Shown piece after piece: positions 45,221 through 54,596 of a stretch of DNA of 64,000 nt. How positions within the stretch are numbered: the first letter of the stretch is position 1; every line of letters begins with the position of its first letter. The DNA is taken from the NCBI RefSeq assembly GCF_000373785.1, contig NZ_KB892377.1, positions 299,616 through 363,615 on the forward strand, read 5' to 3'. Made by a program: the position numbers and the translations under genes. Source of the stretch: Erysipelothrix tonsillarum DSM 14972. GTDB taxonomy: Bacteria; Bacillota_I; Bacilli_A; Erysipelotrichales; Erysipelotrichaceae. The notes below the pieces were generated by a model. That model searched no databases, had not been told where the DNA came from, and saw only the letters and a list, made by a program, of their open reading frames with translations.

Positions 45221-45275
45221 AAAAAGACACACTTATGGAACTGAACTAATATCAGTCGCATCAGCGTGTCTTTTT
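45221..45275 (+). terminator. Terminator of the secretion cluster
   Basis: AAAAAGACAC pairs with GTGTCTTTTT across a 35-base loop that contains smaller pairings; the T run follows directly. Confidence 0.65.
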
Positions 45276-45473
45276 ATATACTCAAAGATTGAACACATAA
45301 GAGTTTCAAAATCTTGCTTTAATCGCGTTCAGTTTCTTTGAAAGATTAAAAAGTAGTACTATATTGTCACATTGCGAAATTACAATTGTTTCAATAGGTG
45401 TAATCGCGTATGATTTATCAAATAGTATCATCAGTATAATAAAGTTTATCAAAGCTTAAAAGGGGGGATTTGA

Positions 45474-47618
45474 ATGAAAAAAATGGGGGCTGTTTTCACT
45501 GTAATTACAGCATTTCTATTCTTTACAATATCTTTTACACAATTTAATCAGGGATACAAAAGTAGTCAATGGACCTTGTTTAAGCAGGAACAACTAGAAA
45601 ATACGATGCATGTGGTGAAAATGAGTCTGAGTTCGGAATCGTTTAATGGAACTCAAGCTGAATTTGTAGACTTTATATTTTCTTTATTCCAAGGCATTCC
45701 GTATGATGGTGTTGCAGTAACCGATTCAAATCAATCCGTAAACTATTACGTATCGACCGAAAAACCAGAAGCACTTGCACACCTGGCTATAACACGAGAT
45801 CTTAGTGATCTAAATTTTAAAGCGGAAAATGAAGTACGTTATATTTCCAATAGTATTAAAAATAAAGACGCATACGCTTATGTGGTACAGTTTGACCGGC
45901 ATGAAGGTATTCCGAAAAGTGATTCTTTCAATTCAGAAGTGAATTATTATCCAATCGCGTTGTTAAAGGGAGAATCATTCCCATCAGATCAAATTGTGGG
46001 ACTCATTTTCTTTATTCCACCCGAAAGGGTTGAGTCTTTTAAAGAGACGTTAGTAAACGATTATTTAAAGGAACATTACAGTTGTGATGTAGCCGAACCA
46101 CAGTATTTCTGTGGCATGATAATCGGTGAAGATGGTTCGACAAGTGTGCTGGATCAATATATGAATTTGACGTTGTTTACAAATCCCTTGGAGTTTCCAA
46201 ACCCCTTATTAATCATTTCTTTTTTTTCCTTGTTTACCATCTTATTGGGAATCAATGTTGCTCGAGAACGGGAAGTTTTGATTCGAAGCCTTCATGGCAA
46301 CAACCCATTTATAATATTTAAGCGTCTCTATCTCAAAACCATTTTTATCAACGCAGCACTCTTTGTTGGGGTATTTGTGATTCTATGCGTCATTTCAATT
46401 GGCTTTTATAATAAGGTGACACTTCGCTTTTTAGGTAATCTTACCAAGATTTCCGGATGTTTTTTAGGCTTGATGATGTTATTATCTGTAATAATTTTTA
46501 TTTTTCAGATGCAAACACTTAATGTGACAAGATTGAAAAAAAACACAAAAAACATTTTTATTGGAATTCTCGTTCCATGTTTTAAAGTAATTGCAATAAT
46601 GGTCCTTATGGTTCCTTTAATGGATGCTTTTGTGGATTATAAAAATATTAGCAACTATCATCATGCGCTCGTACAGAATGAAATCTTAAAAACCGGCAGC
46701 ATGGTAAGTTCAATTAACTATGGATATAACACAAGTTCAGTCGAACGAACTAAAAATGATGCAGCGGTATTTGAATTAGTTGAAAAATACGGGCTCAGTT
46801 ATATAAGCAGTGATCATATCATGAATCGACATGACAGTTATGATTATATTGTTACCAATCGACATGCACTTAAACATGAAACAGTTGTTGTAGATGAACA
46901 TGTTCTTGATATTGCCAACTTGAAGGAAAATACACTCCTCGTACCGGAATCACGCCATGATGTTCCGATGGTTGATGCAGAAATAATCAGCGTCAAACAA
47001 ACCCCCACGATTGTTCTTCCATCTTTTAATGGTACCAGTAAGAATGTTCGCATTAACGAACCAATTCTCGTAATCGTTAAGCCGGATACAATGGACATTG
47101 AGTCTATTACAACCGGTTCAATCTTCGCATCTAAGGATGAAAAAACTCAATTTGATGGGTTTGTTGATGCCATTGCGGAGAATATGATTAAGCCTGAAAC
47201 AGTTAATCTTGAAGATGTTTTTGAAACTGATACAGTATTTTTAAAGCAGTATCGTAATCGTTTTGTCGCAATACTTGCTGCAACGCTTTTACTCTCAACT
47301 ATTTTTATGACATTGCTTTTGGAAGTGTTTATCAGTCACAAGGGATCGTGGCTTGCAATCACATATATCCACGGTACACGGTGGTTTAAACGTTATGGAC
47401 TCATTATAGCAATAAACCTATTAACGTTACTGCTCCCGTTTAGTTTGATTGTCATTAAGCGTGCCCAAGCGGTCACTGAGTTTATTCCGATGATCAATGT
47501 GTCTTTGTTAGCGTTATGCTTTAGTGTGCTGCTTATTGCGGAATGCCTTTATACTTTATACTATCTAAAGCGCTTTGAACGAAATCGCATGTTAGCCATG
47601 CTGAAAGGAGATTCGTAA
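45474..47618 (+). CDS. Bacteriocin-associated membrane protein (DUF1430/MacB-like permease) 2
   Basis: A 714-residue permease with the same architecture as the protein at 32794-34965: one N-terminal helix (GAVFTVITAFLFFTISF), a large outer domain containing SSESFNGT and YVVQFDRHEGIP, central helices around 240-360, a second outer domain, and three terminal helices. The paralogues agree in many blocks (ESFNG, RYISNSI, VAREREV, VTEFIPMINV). AAGGGGGGA precedes ATG 45474. The stop and next start overlap by one base. It probably exports a bacteriocin-like product or gives immunity to it; the product gene may be 42525. Confidence 0.82.
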   Translation: MKKMGAVFTVITAFLFFTISFTQFNQGYKSSQWTLFKQEQLENTMHVVKMSLSSESFNGTQAEFVDFIFSLFQGIPYDGVAVTDSNQSVNYYVSTEKPEALAHLAITRDLSDLNFKAENEVRYISNSIKNKDAYAYVVQFDRHEGIPKSDSFNSEVNYYPIALLKGESFPSDQIVGLIFFIPPERVESFKETLVNDYLKEHYSCDVAEPQYFCGMIIGEDGSTSVLDQYMNLTLFTNPLEFPNPLLIISFFSLFTILLGINVAREREVLIRSLHGNNPFIIFKRLYLKTIFINAALFVGVFVILCVISIGFYNKVTLRFLGNLTKISGCFLGLMMLLSVIIFIFQMQTLNVTRLKKNTKNIFIGILVPCFKVIAIMVLMVPLMDAFVDYKNISNYHHALVQNEILKTGSMVSSINYGYNTSSVERTKNDAAVFELVEKYGLSYISSDHIMNRHDSYDYIVTNRHALKHETVVVDEHVLDIANLKENTLLVPESRHDVPMVDAEIISVKQTPTIVLPSFNGTSKNVRINEPILVIVKPDTMDIESITTGSIFASKDEKTQFDGFVDAIAENMIKPETVNLEDVFETDTVFLKQYRNRFVAILAATLLLSTIFMTLLLEVFISHKGSWLAITYIHGTRWFKRYGLIIAINLLTLLLPFSLIVIKRAQAVTEFIPMINVSLLALCFSVLLIAECLYTLYYLKRFERNRMLAMLKGDS

Positions 47619-48265
47619 TGATGATACAACTCAATAACATCACCAAATCATTTGGAGACCGTGTCATTTTTAAAGATTATTCACTTGTTATTCCTCAAAA
47701 TAGTTTTACGGTTATTTCAGGCGCTTCGGGATCAGGGAAAAGTACATTATTGAATATGATAGGGCTCTTGGATATTCCAGATTGTGGCAATATAAAGATT
47801 TTAGATTATCAAAACGTAAAGCCATTTTCCTTACAGGCGACTCAAATATTGCGTAACCATATTGGGTACCTATTTCAAAATTTTGCACTGGTTCCAGAAA
47901 AATCAGTTTTGTATAATCTTAATATTGCCTTAGATTCTGTTAAGGTAAAAAACAAAAAGGAAAGGGTACGTGATGCTCTACAAAAAGTAGGTCTTGAAGG
48001 TTTTGAAAATAAAATGGTTTATCAATGTTCTGGTGGTGAACAACAGCGTATCGCCATCGCACGGCTCTTACTTAAACCGTGTGAAATCATATTAGCCGAT
48101 GAACCCACCGGAAGTTTAGACGACTATAATAAACATATAATTTTTTCACTCCTCAAAGAGCTCCAAACATTAGGAAAAACATTAGTTGTAGTCACTCATG
48201 ATCCCGATTTGATTGCGCTTGCTGACCATGTTGTCGATTTAAATGTGCTCACTCGTGTTCAGTAA
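47618..48265 (+). CDS. ABC transporter ATP-binding protein (LolD/MacB type) 2
   Basis: A 215-residue ATPase, near-identical in motifs to the one at 34965: Walker [44 protein letters not shown] and VVTHDPDL. It starts within the stop codon of the permease gene. The two exporter pairs, 12.6 kb apart in the same orientation, look like a gene duplication that either spread around the intervening genes or was inherited twice. Confidence 0.92.
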   Translation: MMIQLNNITKSFGDRVIFKDYSLVIPQNSFTVISGASGSGKSTLLNMIGLLDIPDCGNIKILDYQNVKPFSLQATQILRNHIGYLFQNFALVPEKSVLYNLNIALDSVKVKNKKERVRDALQKVGLEGFENKMVYQCSGGEQQRIAIARLLLKPCEIILADEPTGSLDDYNKHIIFSLLKELQTLGKTLVVVTHDPDLIALADHVVDLNVLTRVQ

Positions 48266-48526
48266 CACTTATGGAATTAATTGAAGCCAAGAATTTGATT
48301 ATTAAAGTACAATGTTAAGGCAAAATGATTCTGACTCAAAAATTTGCAACCCACCCAATTATAAATATCTGTTGATTTGATTGAAACATGAAGTTCAATA
48401 TAAACATAATCAAAGATAATAAAGGCATATTCATTGGTTGGAGTAGGCACTAAGCCCGGTGTGGCACTTCAATAGTAAAAGATTTTTTACACATTGTTGT
48501 TAAATCTATAAGTGAGTAAACCATAG

Positions 48527-48557
48527 AAAAACTGAGTTTTTAGACTCAGTTTTTTTC
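48527..48557. terminator. Bidirectional terminator
   Basis: AAAACTGAGT/ACTCAGTTTT with A and T runs on opposite sides; it lies between the exporter ATPase and the convergent aldo/keto reductase gene. Confidence 0.8.
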
Positions 48558-48558
48558 T

Positions 48559-49401
48559 TTAGAAATCAATTGTATCCGGATCCAGTGCAACTTTCGCCGT
48601 TCCTTTCAACGAATCGATAAAAGTCATTGTTTCTTGATCCAACTCAAAATCAAATACTTGAAGGTTTTCAATAATTCTGCTTGTAGTTACTGATTTTGGA
48701 AGCGGTAAGAAGCCGTGTTGAATCGACCAGCGTAGAACTACCTGCGCAACAGTACGGTTGTATTTTTGAGCGATTTCTTGCAGTTCTTTAACTTCAAAGA
48801 TACTACCAGTACCAAGCGGGCTGTATGCCTCAGTTAAAATACCGTGTTGTTTGTTATATGCCACAAGCTCTTCCTGCATGTCGCTTGGGCTTAAGTAAAT
48901 TTGATTCACACTTGGCTTAATCACAGCGGTTTTTAAAAGCGCGTCAAGGTGATGTGGGTGGAAATTGGATACACCAATACTTTTTACTTTACCAGCACGA
49001 TAGGCCTCTTCCATTGCGGACCACGCAGCCGCATTTGCTTGTTCCCATTTGTCACGTAGAGGCAGTGGATTTGGCCAGTGAATAAGGTATAGATCAACAT
49101 AATCTAATTGAAGTTTTTTCAAGGACGTATCCAAAGCTTCTAGAGCTCCCTCATAAGAGTGAGCGTCATTCCAAAGTTTTGTGGTGATAAAGAGCTCTTC
49201 ACGTGGAATGCCACTTTTAATAATTGCACGACCAACGCTTTCTTCGTTACCATATATGGCAGCGGTGTCAATATGGCGGTATCCAGCTTCGAGTGCATCG
49301 AGCACGGATTGTTCAGCAATATCACCATCGGGTGTTTGCCATGTGCCAAAACCAATAACAGGAATTTCTAAATCATTATTCAAAGTATATGTTTTTTTCA
49401 T
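48559..49401 (-). CDS. Aldo/keto reductase (AKR5-like)
   Basis: A 280-residue NADPH-dependent carbonyl reductase of the 2,5-diketogluconate/methylglyoxal reductase type. The catalytic tetrad is visible: Asp in GYRHIDTA, Tyr in AAIYGNE, Lys in FITTKLW and His in YLIHWP. Cofactor-binding motifs GVSNFHP and KSVTTSRIIEN follow. Standard length. Ribosome site GGAGG lies upstream of the start on the minus strand. It reduces aldehydes and ketones; the physiological substrate is unknown. Confidence 0.93.
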   Translation of the reverse strand: MKKTYTLNNDLEIPVIGFGTWQTPDGDIAEQSVLDALEAGYRHIDTAAIYGNEESVGRAIIKSGIPREELFITTKLWNDAHSYEGALEALDTSLKKLQLDYVDLYLIHWPNPLPLRDKWEQANAAAWSAMEEAYRAGKVKSIGVSNFHPHHLDALLKTAVIKPSVNQIYLSPSDMQEELVAYNKQHGILTEAYSPLGTGSIFEVKELQEIAQKYNRTVAQVVLRWSIQHGFLPLPKSVTTSRIIENLQVFDFELDQETMTFIDSLKGTAKVALDPDTIDF

Positions 49402-49711
49402 AGGTTCCTCCGTAAATAAAGTATATCAGTTTTAAGTCTTGCATAGCGGTTATATACATCGTTAAGAGATGAAAAACAGATGAAGACGTGTGTGTGACCT
49501 TAAAAGCCGTTAAAGGTTTAAGCATTTTCAAGTAATTCTGCTCCCAACCTTCCGTGTACCAAGTATTAGTGAAACGATCTTAATAATTTCATTCACTGTA
49601 ATTACTGAGTCCTTAAAAACATGAGTGGAATAAACAAAGTGAATGATCTTTTTTCTTTACGTATAAGCTATGTGTTATAATTACGATAACATTATTGAAA
49701 GCGAGATACAA

Positions 49712-49909
49712 ATGAACGGAAAAAATCGTAAAGATATAACAATTGGTGCCCATGTTAACGTTGTTTTGAAAAAAGACCAACGAACAGGAACACTAACAGA
49801 AGGCTATGTGGATCGGATTCTCACCAACTCTCAGAATCATCCCCATGGTATTAAAGTAATGCTTGTTGATGGGCAAGTGGGGCGTGTGCAAGAAATTATT
49901 GAGGACTGA
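49712..49909 (+). CDS. ywbE: YwbE family protein
   Basis: A 65-residue basic beta-barrel protein. NGKNRKDITIGAHVNVVLKKD and HPHGIKVMLVDGQVGRVQEI match the YwbE family (DUF2196) closely. Function unknown; the fold suggests nucleic-acid or KOW/SH3-like binding. The start is ATG 49712, because family members begin MNGxxR; the upstream extension from 49670 is unlikely. The ribosome site is weak. A terminator follows immediately. Confidence 0.9.
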   Translation: MNGKNRKDITIGAHVNVVLKKDQRTGTLTEGYVDRILTNSQNHPHGIKVMLVDGQVGRVQEIIED

Positions 49910-49937
49910 AAGGATTTCGCAAAGAAATCCTTTTTTT
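49909..49937 (+). terminator. Intrinsic terminator after ywbE
   Basis: AAAGGATTTC/GAAATCCTTT with GCAAA loop and T7, starting at the ywbE stop codon. Confidence 0.85.
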
Positions 49938-50060
49938 ATGCAATGGGTATGACAAGTTGTATCTCAAACAATACGTAGGGTGGTGTGAGGGGACATAACG
50001 TGAGTAACGATTTATTATCTTTCATGATTTTGTTATAATTAACGCAAAGAGGTGTTTAAG

Positions 50061-50777
50061 ATGAACTATTTGCGCAGAATTCGTTTTAATGATATGCCCC
50101 ATCATGAGTATCCGTTCAATCTCAAGGGCGTTCTGGATTTTCAAAATATTGAACTGACAGCTCCGATTACGTTTATTGTCGGTGGAAATGGTGTGGGCAA
50201 ATCAACACTGATTGAAGCGCTTGCTGTGGCATATGGGTTCAATCCGGAAGGAGGTTCCCTTCACGTACGTTTTGAAACGACATCCACACATTCACAGTTG
50301 TATGAATACATTACATTGGTAAGAAATGGAGTTTCCAAACCAAAAGATGGATATTTTTTACGTTCAGAAAGTATGTATAATTTAACGTCGAAATTATCAG
50401 AGATGGGAAAAGAAACCTTGGCCAATTACGGAGGAGTATCTTTAAATGAGTATTCCCATGGAGAATCGTTTCTCACTATTTTTATGGAACGGATTAATGA
50501 TAACGGTTTTTATATTCTTGATGAACCCGAATCGGGGTTGAGTCCTGAATCACAAATGTCACTAATGGTTAAAATAAATGAATTAGTTAAATGCCATAAT
50601 TCACAATTCATTATCGCGACACACAGTCCTATTTTGCTGGCATTCCCAGATGCACAAATTGTACAGTTAACGGAAAACACAGCATCCCTTGTTGAATACG
50701 AGGATGTCCCATTTATCCAACTGTATCGACGTATTATGGAAGATCCGGAGTACATTAAACGTTTATTAGATTTCTAA
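50061..50777 (+). CDS. AAA/ABC-type ATPase of unknown role
   Basis: A 238-residue soluble ATPase with Walker A GGNGVGKST (about 44-52), an S-H-G-E signature-like motif (EYSHGES), Walker B YILDEPESGLSP and H-loop ATHSP. These single-domain ATPases resemble the ATPase part of OLD and RecF-type proteins, without a nuclease domain. ATG 50061 is preferred after AAAGAGGTG; a GTG at 50052 is in frame. It is followed by a separate promoter and the methyltransferase unit. No partner gene indicates its role. Confidence 0.8.
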   Translation: MNYLRRIRFNDMPHHEYPFNLKGVLDFQNIELTAPITFIVGGNGVGKSTLIEALAVAYGFNPEGGSLHVRFETTSTHSQLYEYITLVRNGVSKPKDGYFLRSESMYNLTSKLSEMGKETLANYGGVSLNEYSHGESFLTIFMERINDNGFYILDEPESGLSPESQMSLMVKINELVKCHNSQFIIATHSPILLAFPDAQIVQLTENTASLVEYEDVPFIQLYRRIMEDPEYIKRLLDF

Positions 50778-50787
50778 CAAGGTGTGA

Positions 50788-50845
50788 TATAATTTAATGT
50801 AATGGAGGATATCCTGTGAAACGAATTAAAAACTCGATACGATAA
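50788..50845 (+). promoter_or_regulatory. Promoter and nine-codon leader peptide before a methyltransferase
   Basis: TGATATAAT (50785-50793 region) is an extended -10. GGAGG at 50804-50808 serves GTG 50816, which encodes MKRIKNSIR and stops at TAA 50843-50845. The codons of the last residues form half of a hairpin, as in ribosome-stalling leader peptides. Confidence 0.6.
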
Positions 50846-50887
50846 AGCGCGACAACGTATCGAGAAAAGGTCGTATGTATCGTATCG
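50833..50887 (+). promoter_or_regulatory. Alternative hairpins, translation attenuator candidate
   Basis: Segment 1 CTCGATACGATA (50833-50844) overlaps the end of the leader peptide. It can pair with segment 2 CGTATCGAG (50856-50864, nine pairs) or with segment 3 TATCGTATCG (50878-50887, ten pairs). The two pairings exclude each other, the architecture of erm-type attenuators. The methyltransferase ribosome site lies at 50904-50912. Confidence 0.6.
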
Positions 50888-50919
50888 TAACAAAGATAAT
50901 ATTACGAAAGGATAAGCAT

Positions 50920-51675
50920 ATGAAAGAAGAAACATTAAAACATATTTGGAAACAAGAAGCGTCAAAGACGATTGAGGGATGGGATTTTTCTTATCTTGAC
51001 GGTCGTTGGGAAATGGAACCCTTACCATGGAATTATGAGGCAATTGTTAACGCACATTTAAAGCAAACTGATCGATTACTTGATATGGGGACAGGTGATG
51101 GCAATGTGCTCTTACAGTTTATGCATGCACCAAAGCTTACGGCTGTTACGGAAGGCTACCCTGTTAATTATGAATTGTGTAAACGAAAACTTAAACCGCT
51201 CGGAATCCGCGTTGAATTTGTGGCGGCGGATGATGTTTTGCCATTTGATGATGAAAGTTTTGATATTATTATCAACCGTCAAGAAAGTTTTCGCTTGGAC
51301 GAAGTGAAGCGGGTTCTCAAATCTGGAGGTATATTTATTACTCAACAAGTAGGATACCGTAACAGTCGTGTATTAGCCAAACGTCTAGGCTGTGCATATG
51401 AATCGGTGAACCTGACCTATGCCTTAGCGTACCAATGTGAGATGGCACAATCGTTGGGCTTTAATGTTCTTGAAGCCGATGAGAAAGATGCATGGATTAA
51501 ATTTTATGACGTTGGTGCGGTTGCTTATTATGCTCATATTATTGAGTGGGAGTTTGAAAATTTCAATGTTGAAAGATCGTTTGAGGGTTTGCTTGAATTA
51601 CAAAAGGAATTGGATGTTAAGGGGTATGTATTATCTAATGAACATCGCTATTTAATGGTGATTCAGAAACCATAA
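50920..51675 (+). CDS. SAM-dependent methyltransferase with attenuator leader
   Basis: A 251-residue class I methyltransferase. Motif I is LLDMGTGDGNVLL (about 56-68), an acidic post-I position follows (TAVTEGYP), motif IV region FDIIINRQESF, and EVKRVLKSGGIFITQQVG completes the Methyltransf_11 core. The C-terminal 80 residues are family-specific. ATG 50920 follows GAAAGGA; the upstream in-frame ATG at 50875 lies inside the hairpin region. The leader suggests translational induction, perhaps by an antibiotic. The target could be RNA or a small molecule; I see no erm signature. Confidence 0.82.
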   Translation: MKEETLKHIWKQEASKTIEGWDFSYLDGRWEMEPLPWNYEAIVNAHLKQTDRLLDMGTGDGNVLLQFMHAPKLTAVTEGYPVNYELCKRKLKPLGIRVEFVAADDVLPFDDESFDIIINRQESFRLDEVKRVLKSGGIFITQQVGYRNSRVLAKRLGCAYESVNLTYALAYQCEMAQSLGFNVLEADEKDAWIKFYDVGAVAYYAHIIEWEFENFNVERSFEGLLELQKELDVKGYVLSNEHRYLMVIQKP

Positions 51676-51789
51676 ATCGAACGGATGTCAAAGGGTATAT
51701 AACGATTGTTTGATGATAGCGACTTCATCCAACTTTGTTTGAGAAAGTCGTTATTGGAAATGTAATTGTCTCGAAAGGGAACAAATCCG

Positions 51790-51824
51790 AGCATGAAAAT
51801 CAGAGTGTGATTTTCATGCTTTTT
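51790..51824 (+). terminator. Intrinsic terminator
   Basis: AGCATGAAAATC/GATTTTCATGCT, a perfect 12-bp stem with T run, about 115 bases after the methyltransferase gene. A second perfect inverted repeat, CCAACTTATT (51851-51860) with AATAAGTTGG (51899-51908), follows; the rest up to 52110 shows no gene. Confidence 0.85.
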
Positions 51825-52117
51825 GTTTTATGATGGAAGTATCAAAATATCCAACTTATTAGTGAAGGGCTTTCTTACTTTCAGTGAACTTTAGTGTCAA
51901 TAAGTTGGCTATCCTTAGATTTTGTATTTGTTTGTAAAGGTTCCATTGTCATCATGTAATGTCTTTCATCAAAGTCTGTGATAATTTAACATCATCAAAC
52001 CATTTTCCAATCAGATTTGATGATGTTATAAGTAAAGTATTGTTGACATAATGGAGTCGTCTTGTTAGCATTAAAGATAGTAGAAGTAGTGAAAAGTGCT
52101 ACATAAAGGAGCAAAAG

Positions 52118-52468
52118 ATGAGTCAAAGTAAACGTCATCAAAAGTGGGTAATCAATCAAGAAATTGAAAAAACAAAAGCATCAGCAAGGGTTGAACGTAA
52201 AGTTCTTGCATATTCGGATGATCTCATGTGTGTCGAAAATTATTTTGAAAAAGGTGCAGTAGGAGCCCTTCATTCACACCCTCATACACAAATAACTTAT
52301 ATTGCTTCTGGTAAATTTGAATTTACGATTGGTGAAGAGACACGTATTGTTCATCCTGGTGATACGCTTTTAAAGGAAGATGGCATCATTCATGGTTGCG
52401 TATGTCTTGAAGAAGGGTTGTTGATTGATTTCTTTAATCCTGCACGTGAAGATTTTGTTTCAGAATAG
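52118..52468 (+). CDS. Cupin-domain protein, KdgF-like
   Basis: A 116-residue single cupin. Motif 1 is GALHSHPHTQITYIASGKFEF with metal-binding His residues; motif 2 is HPGDTLLKEDGIIHGCVCLEEG. The wording is close to KdgF-type cupins, which linearise unsaturated uronates, but no pectin or uronate genes are nearby, so the substrate is uncertain. AAAGGAG precedes ATG 52118. A terminator follows. Confidence 0.82.
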   Translation: MSQSKRHQKWVINQEIEKTKASARVERKVLAYSDDLMCVENYFEKGAVGALHSHPHTQITYIASGKFEFTIGEETRIVHPGDTLLKEDGIIHGCVCLEEGLLIDFFNPAREDFVSE

Positions 52469-52484
52469 AAACAGATTGTTGTAG

Positions 52485-52516
52485 AAAACCACGATGAATG
52501 TATCGTGGTTTTTTTT
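52485..52516 (+). terminator. Intrinsic terminator after the cupin gene
   Basis: AAAACCACGAT/ATCGTGGTTTT with GAATGT loop and T run. Confidence 0.85.
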
Positions 52517-52635
52517 GTACGCAGTTTTAATTGGAGTTTGATTATAGAAAGGAACACTAGCGAGAGGACATTAAATAAAGTAGTGGACGTAAAGTGTCGT
52601 CTATTTACGATATAATCTCTTTAAGAGGTGATGAT

Positions 52636-54033
52636 ATGCCAACAAATGTAATTTTCGACTACGATAAAGAACCTTCTCGGGATATTTTGTGCATCGACTG
52701 TAAAAGTTTCTATGCATCTTGTGAAGCTGTTTCTCGCGGATTAAACCCCCTAAAAACAAAACTTGTCGTGATGAGTTATCCCAGTGACAGTGTGCGTGAA
52801 CGTGGGAGTGGTCTGATTCTTGCATCCAGTCCCGCGGCTAAAAAAGCATTTGGCATCAGCAACGTCAGTCGCGCTCGGGACCTGCCGTTTCCATATCCGT
52901 CTGATTTGGTCATAGCACCACCGCGAATGCATTTATATATGCAGGTGCATCGACAAATTAATGATATTTTCCGTTGCTATGTTGATGATAAAAATGTGGC
53001 GACCTATTCCGTTGATGAAACTTTTTTAGATGTCACAGATTCTTTATCATACTTCCAATGTGACACGCCTTATGAACTCGCGAAAAAGATTCAAATCCAT
53101 GTTTATCAAGAAACGGGTATTTATACAACCGTAGGTATTGGCGATAATCCCTTACTTGCGAAATTAGCTCTTGATAATGAGGCGAAACACACCCGTGATA
53201 TGAAAGCGGAATGGCGCTATGAAGATGTTACGACCAAATTATGGGCAATTCCCGAAATCACCGATTTTTGGGGAATTGGTCAACGAACTGCGCTGCGTCT
53301 TCAACGGTTAAAAATCACAACCATTCGGGATTTGGCTCATGCAGACTATGACAAGTTAAAAAAAGAATTAGGTGTTATCGGTACACAACTTTATGCCCAC
53401 GCATGGGGGATTGATCGGACCTTTTTAGGGGAAGCATATACCCCGAAATCAAAGTCGTTGGGTAATTCTCAAGTCTTAAATCGTGACTATACCAATAAAC
53501 AGGAAATAAAGGTTGTTATTCGAGAAATGGCGGACCAAGTTGCCACACGTTTAAGAAAAGAAAACAAGTTTACGAAGTGTATTGGATTGTGGGTCGGGTA
53601 CTCACTCAGTTATGTTGATGAGAATGGAAAGACTGGATTTAGCCAATACATAAAAATAGAAGCGACAAACAACAGCTCGCGAATTGCGGAAGTTCTGTTG
53701 TCTATTTTTGAAACGCATTATAAATCTCAGAGTGTACGTAATATTGGGGTTAATTGCACAAAGTTGGAGTATCCCATCCAAGACCAATTAAACCTTTTTG
53801 AACCTATCCAGGTTAAAGATAAAGAACGTAAATTGGATGAAGCTGTTGATGTTGTGCGAAGCAAATACGGATTTACGAAACTTGTATATGCAAGCAGTTT
53901 AACAGAAGGTGGACGAGCTATTGCCCGAAGTGAATTAGTAGGAGGCCATGCCGGAGGAATGGAAGGCATTGGTAATGAAGGAGTCGAAGATGACACGAAA
54001 AAGAACAAAGAAAACATTCGAAAACTACAATGA
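52636..54033 (+). CDS. Y-family DNA polymerase (UmuC/UvrX-like)
   Basis: A 465-residue translesion polymerase. The palm shows the first catalytic Asp in ILCIDCKSFYASCE and the second acidic pair in YSVDETFLDV. A helix-hairpin-helix follows (PEITDFWGIGQRTALRLQRLKI) and then the little-finger domain. It belongs to the UvrX/YqjW branch of Gram-positive bacteria. ATG 52636 follows AGAGGTGATG. It overlaps a YolD-like gene by 44 bases, the usual partner. No clear LexA box was found upstream. Confidence 0.92.
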   Translation: MPTNVIFDYDKEPSRDILCIDCKSFYASCEAVSRGLNPLKTKLVVMSYPSDSVRERGSGLILASSPAAKKAFGISNVSRARDLPFPYPSDLVIAPPRMHLYMQVHRQINDIFRCYVDDKNVATYSVDETFLDVTDSLSYFQCDTPYELAKKIQIHVYQETGIYTTVGIGDNPLLAKLALDNEAKHTRDMKAEWRYEDVTTKLWAIPEITDFWGIGQRTALRLQRLKITTIRDLAHADYDKLKKELGVIGTQLYAHAWGIDRTFLGEAYTPKSKSLGNSQVLNRDYTNKQEIKVVIREMADQVATRLRKENKFTKCIGLWVGYSLSYVDENGKTGFSQYIKIEATNNSSRIAEVLLSIFETHYKSQSVRNIGVNCTKLEYPIQDQLNLFEPIQVKDKERKLDEAVDVVRSKYGFTKLVYASSLTEGGRAIARSELVGGHAGGMEGIGNEGVEDDTKKNKENIRKLQ

Positions 54034-54361
54034 CTATTATGACCGACCTTTTGGATTAAAGTGGGGTACTGCTTTTGCTTTATCTGAGCTCACGAAAACG
54101 ATTACGGAAGGTCATTTAAATGCGACCAAAGAAAATATTGAATTACCTCTCATGACACGTGAAGCGATGGACGATGTGCTTCAATTGGCTTTTGTTAAGT
54201 CACGCTCCATCCTGGTTCAAGTCAATCTTCGTGATGAAAATCAGAACCTTATGGATCCAGTGGTCGGAAAGTTTGAAGGCTATGCGGATGACCAATATCT
54301 CTATATTAATCATACGGCTATAGCTTGGGATGTTATCAGACACATCGCAATTTTAGATTAG
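53990..54361 (+). CDS. YolD-like protein
   Basis: A 123-residue basic-start protein beginning at ATG 53990 (GGAGTCG upstream). It contains DRPFGLKWGTAFALSELTKTI and a beta-rich C-terminal part, which fits the YolD-like family found beside UvrX-type polymerases in Bacillota. Function is unknown; a role as polymerase partner is presumed from constant pairing. The start lies inside the polymerase gene in another frame. Confidence 0.8.
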   Translation: MTRKRTKKTFENYNDYYDRPFGLKWGTAFALSELTKTITEGHLNATKENIELPLMTREAMDDVLQLAFVKSRSILVQVNLRDENQNLMDPVVGKFEGYADDQYLYINHTAIAWDVIRHIAILD

Positions 54362-54596
54362 GATTTAAGGGGACTTAGTGCAAGAGGCAAAAACACTGGC
54401 AAAATTTATACACGTTTATCACGCACCCGGTCATCGCATTATGTTATAGTAAAAATATTCTTAGTATGTAAATAACTTGAACGCATCGTGATGCAGTGTT
54501 GTAAAGATACACAGTGTGGTATGTATCAAAGCGGTATTCACTTTGAATTTAAAAGCATGAATGAGAAGATTTAAAGACCATGAAGGAGTTGAACGA

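Noticed and set aside
51112..51348. Minus-strand frame within the methyltransferase gene
   Set aside because: Shadow of a gene with clear SAM-binding motifs.
51851..51908. Inverted repeat CCAACTTATT/AATAAGTTGG as a mobile element
   Set aside because: Only 10-bp arms with a 38-base interior and no second copy found; noted only as a possible hairpin.
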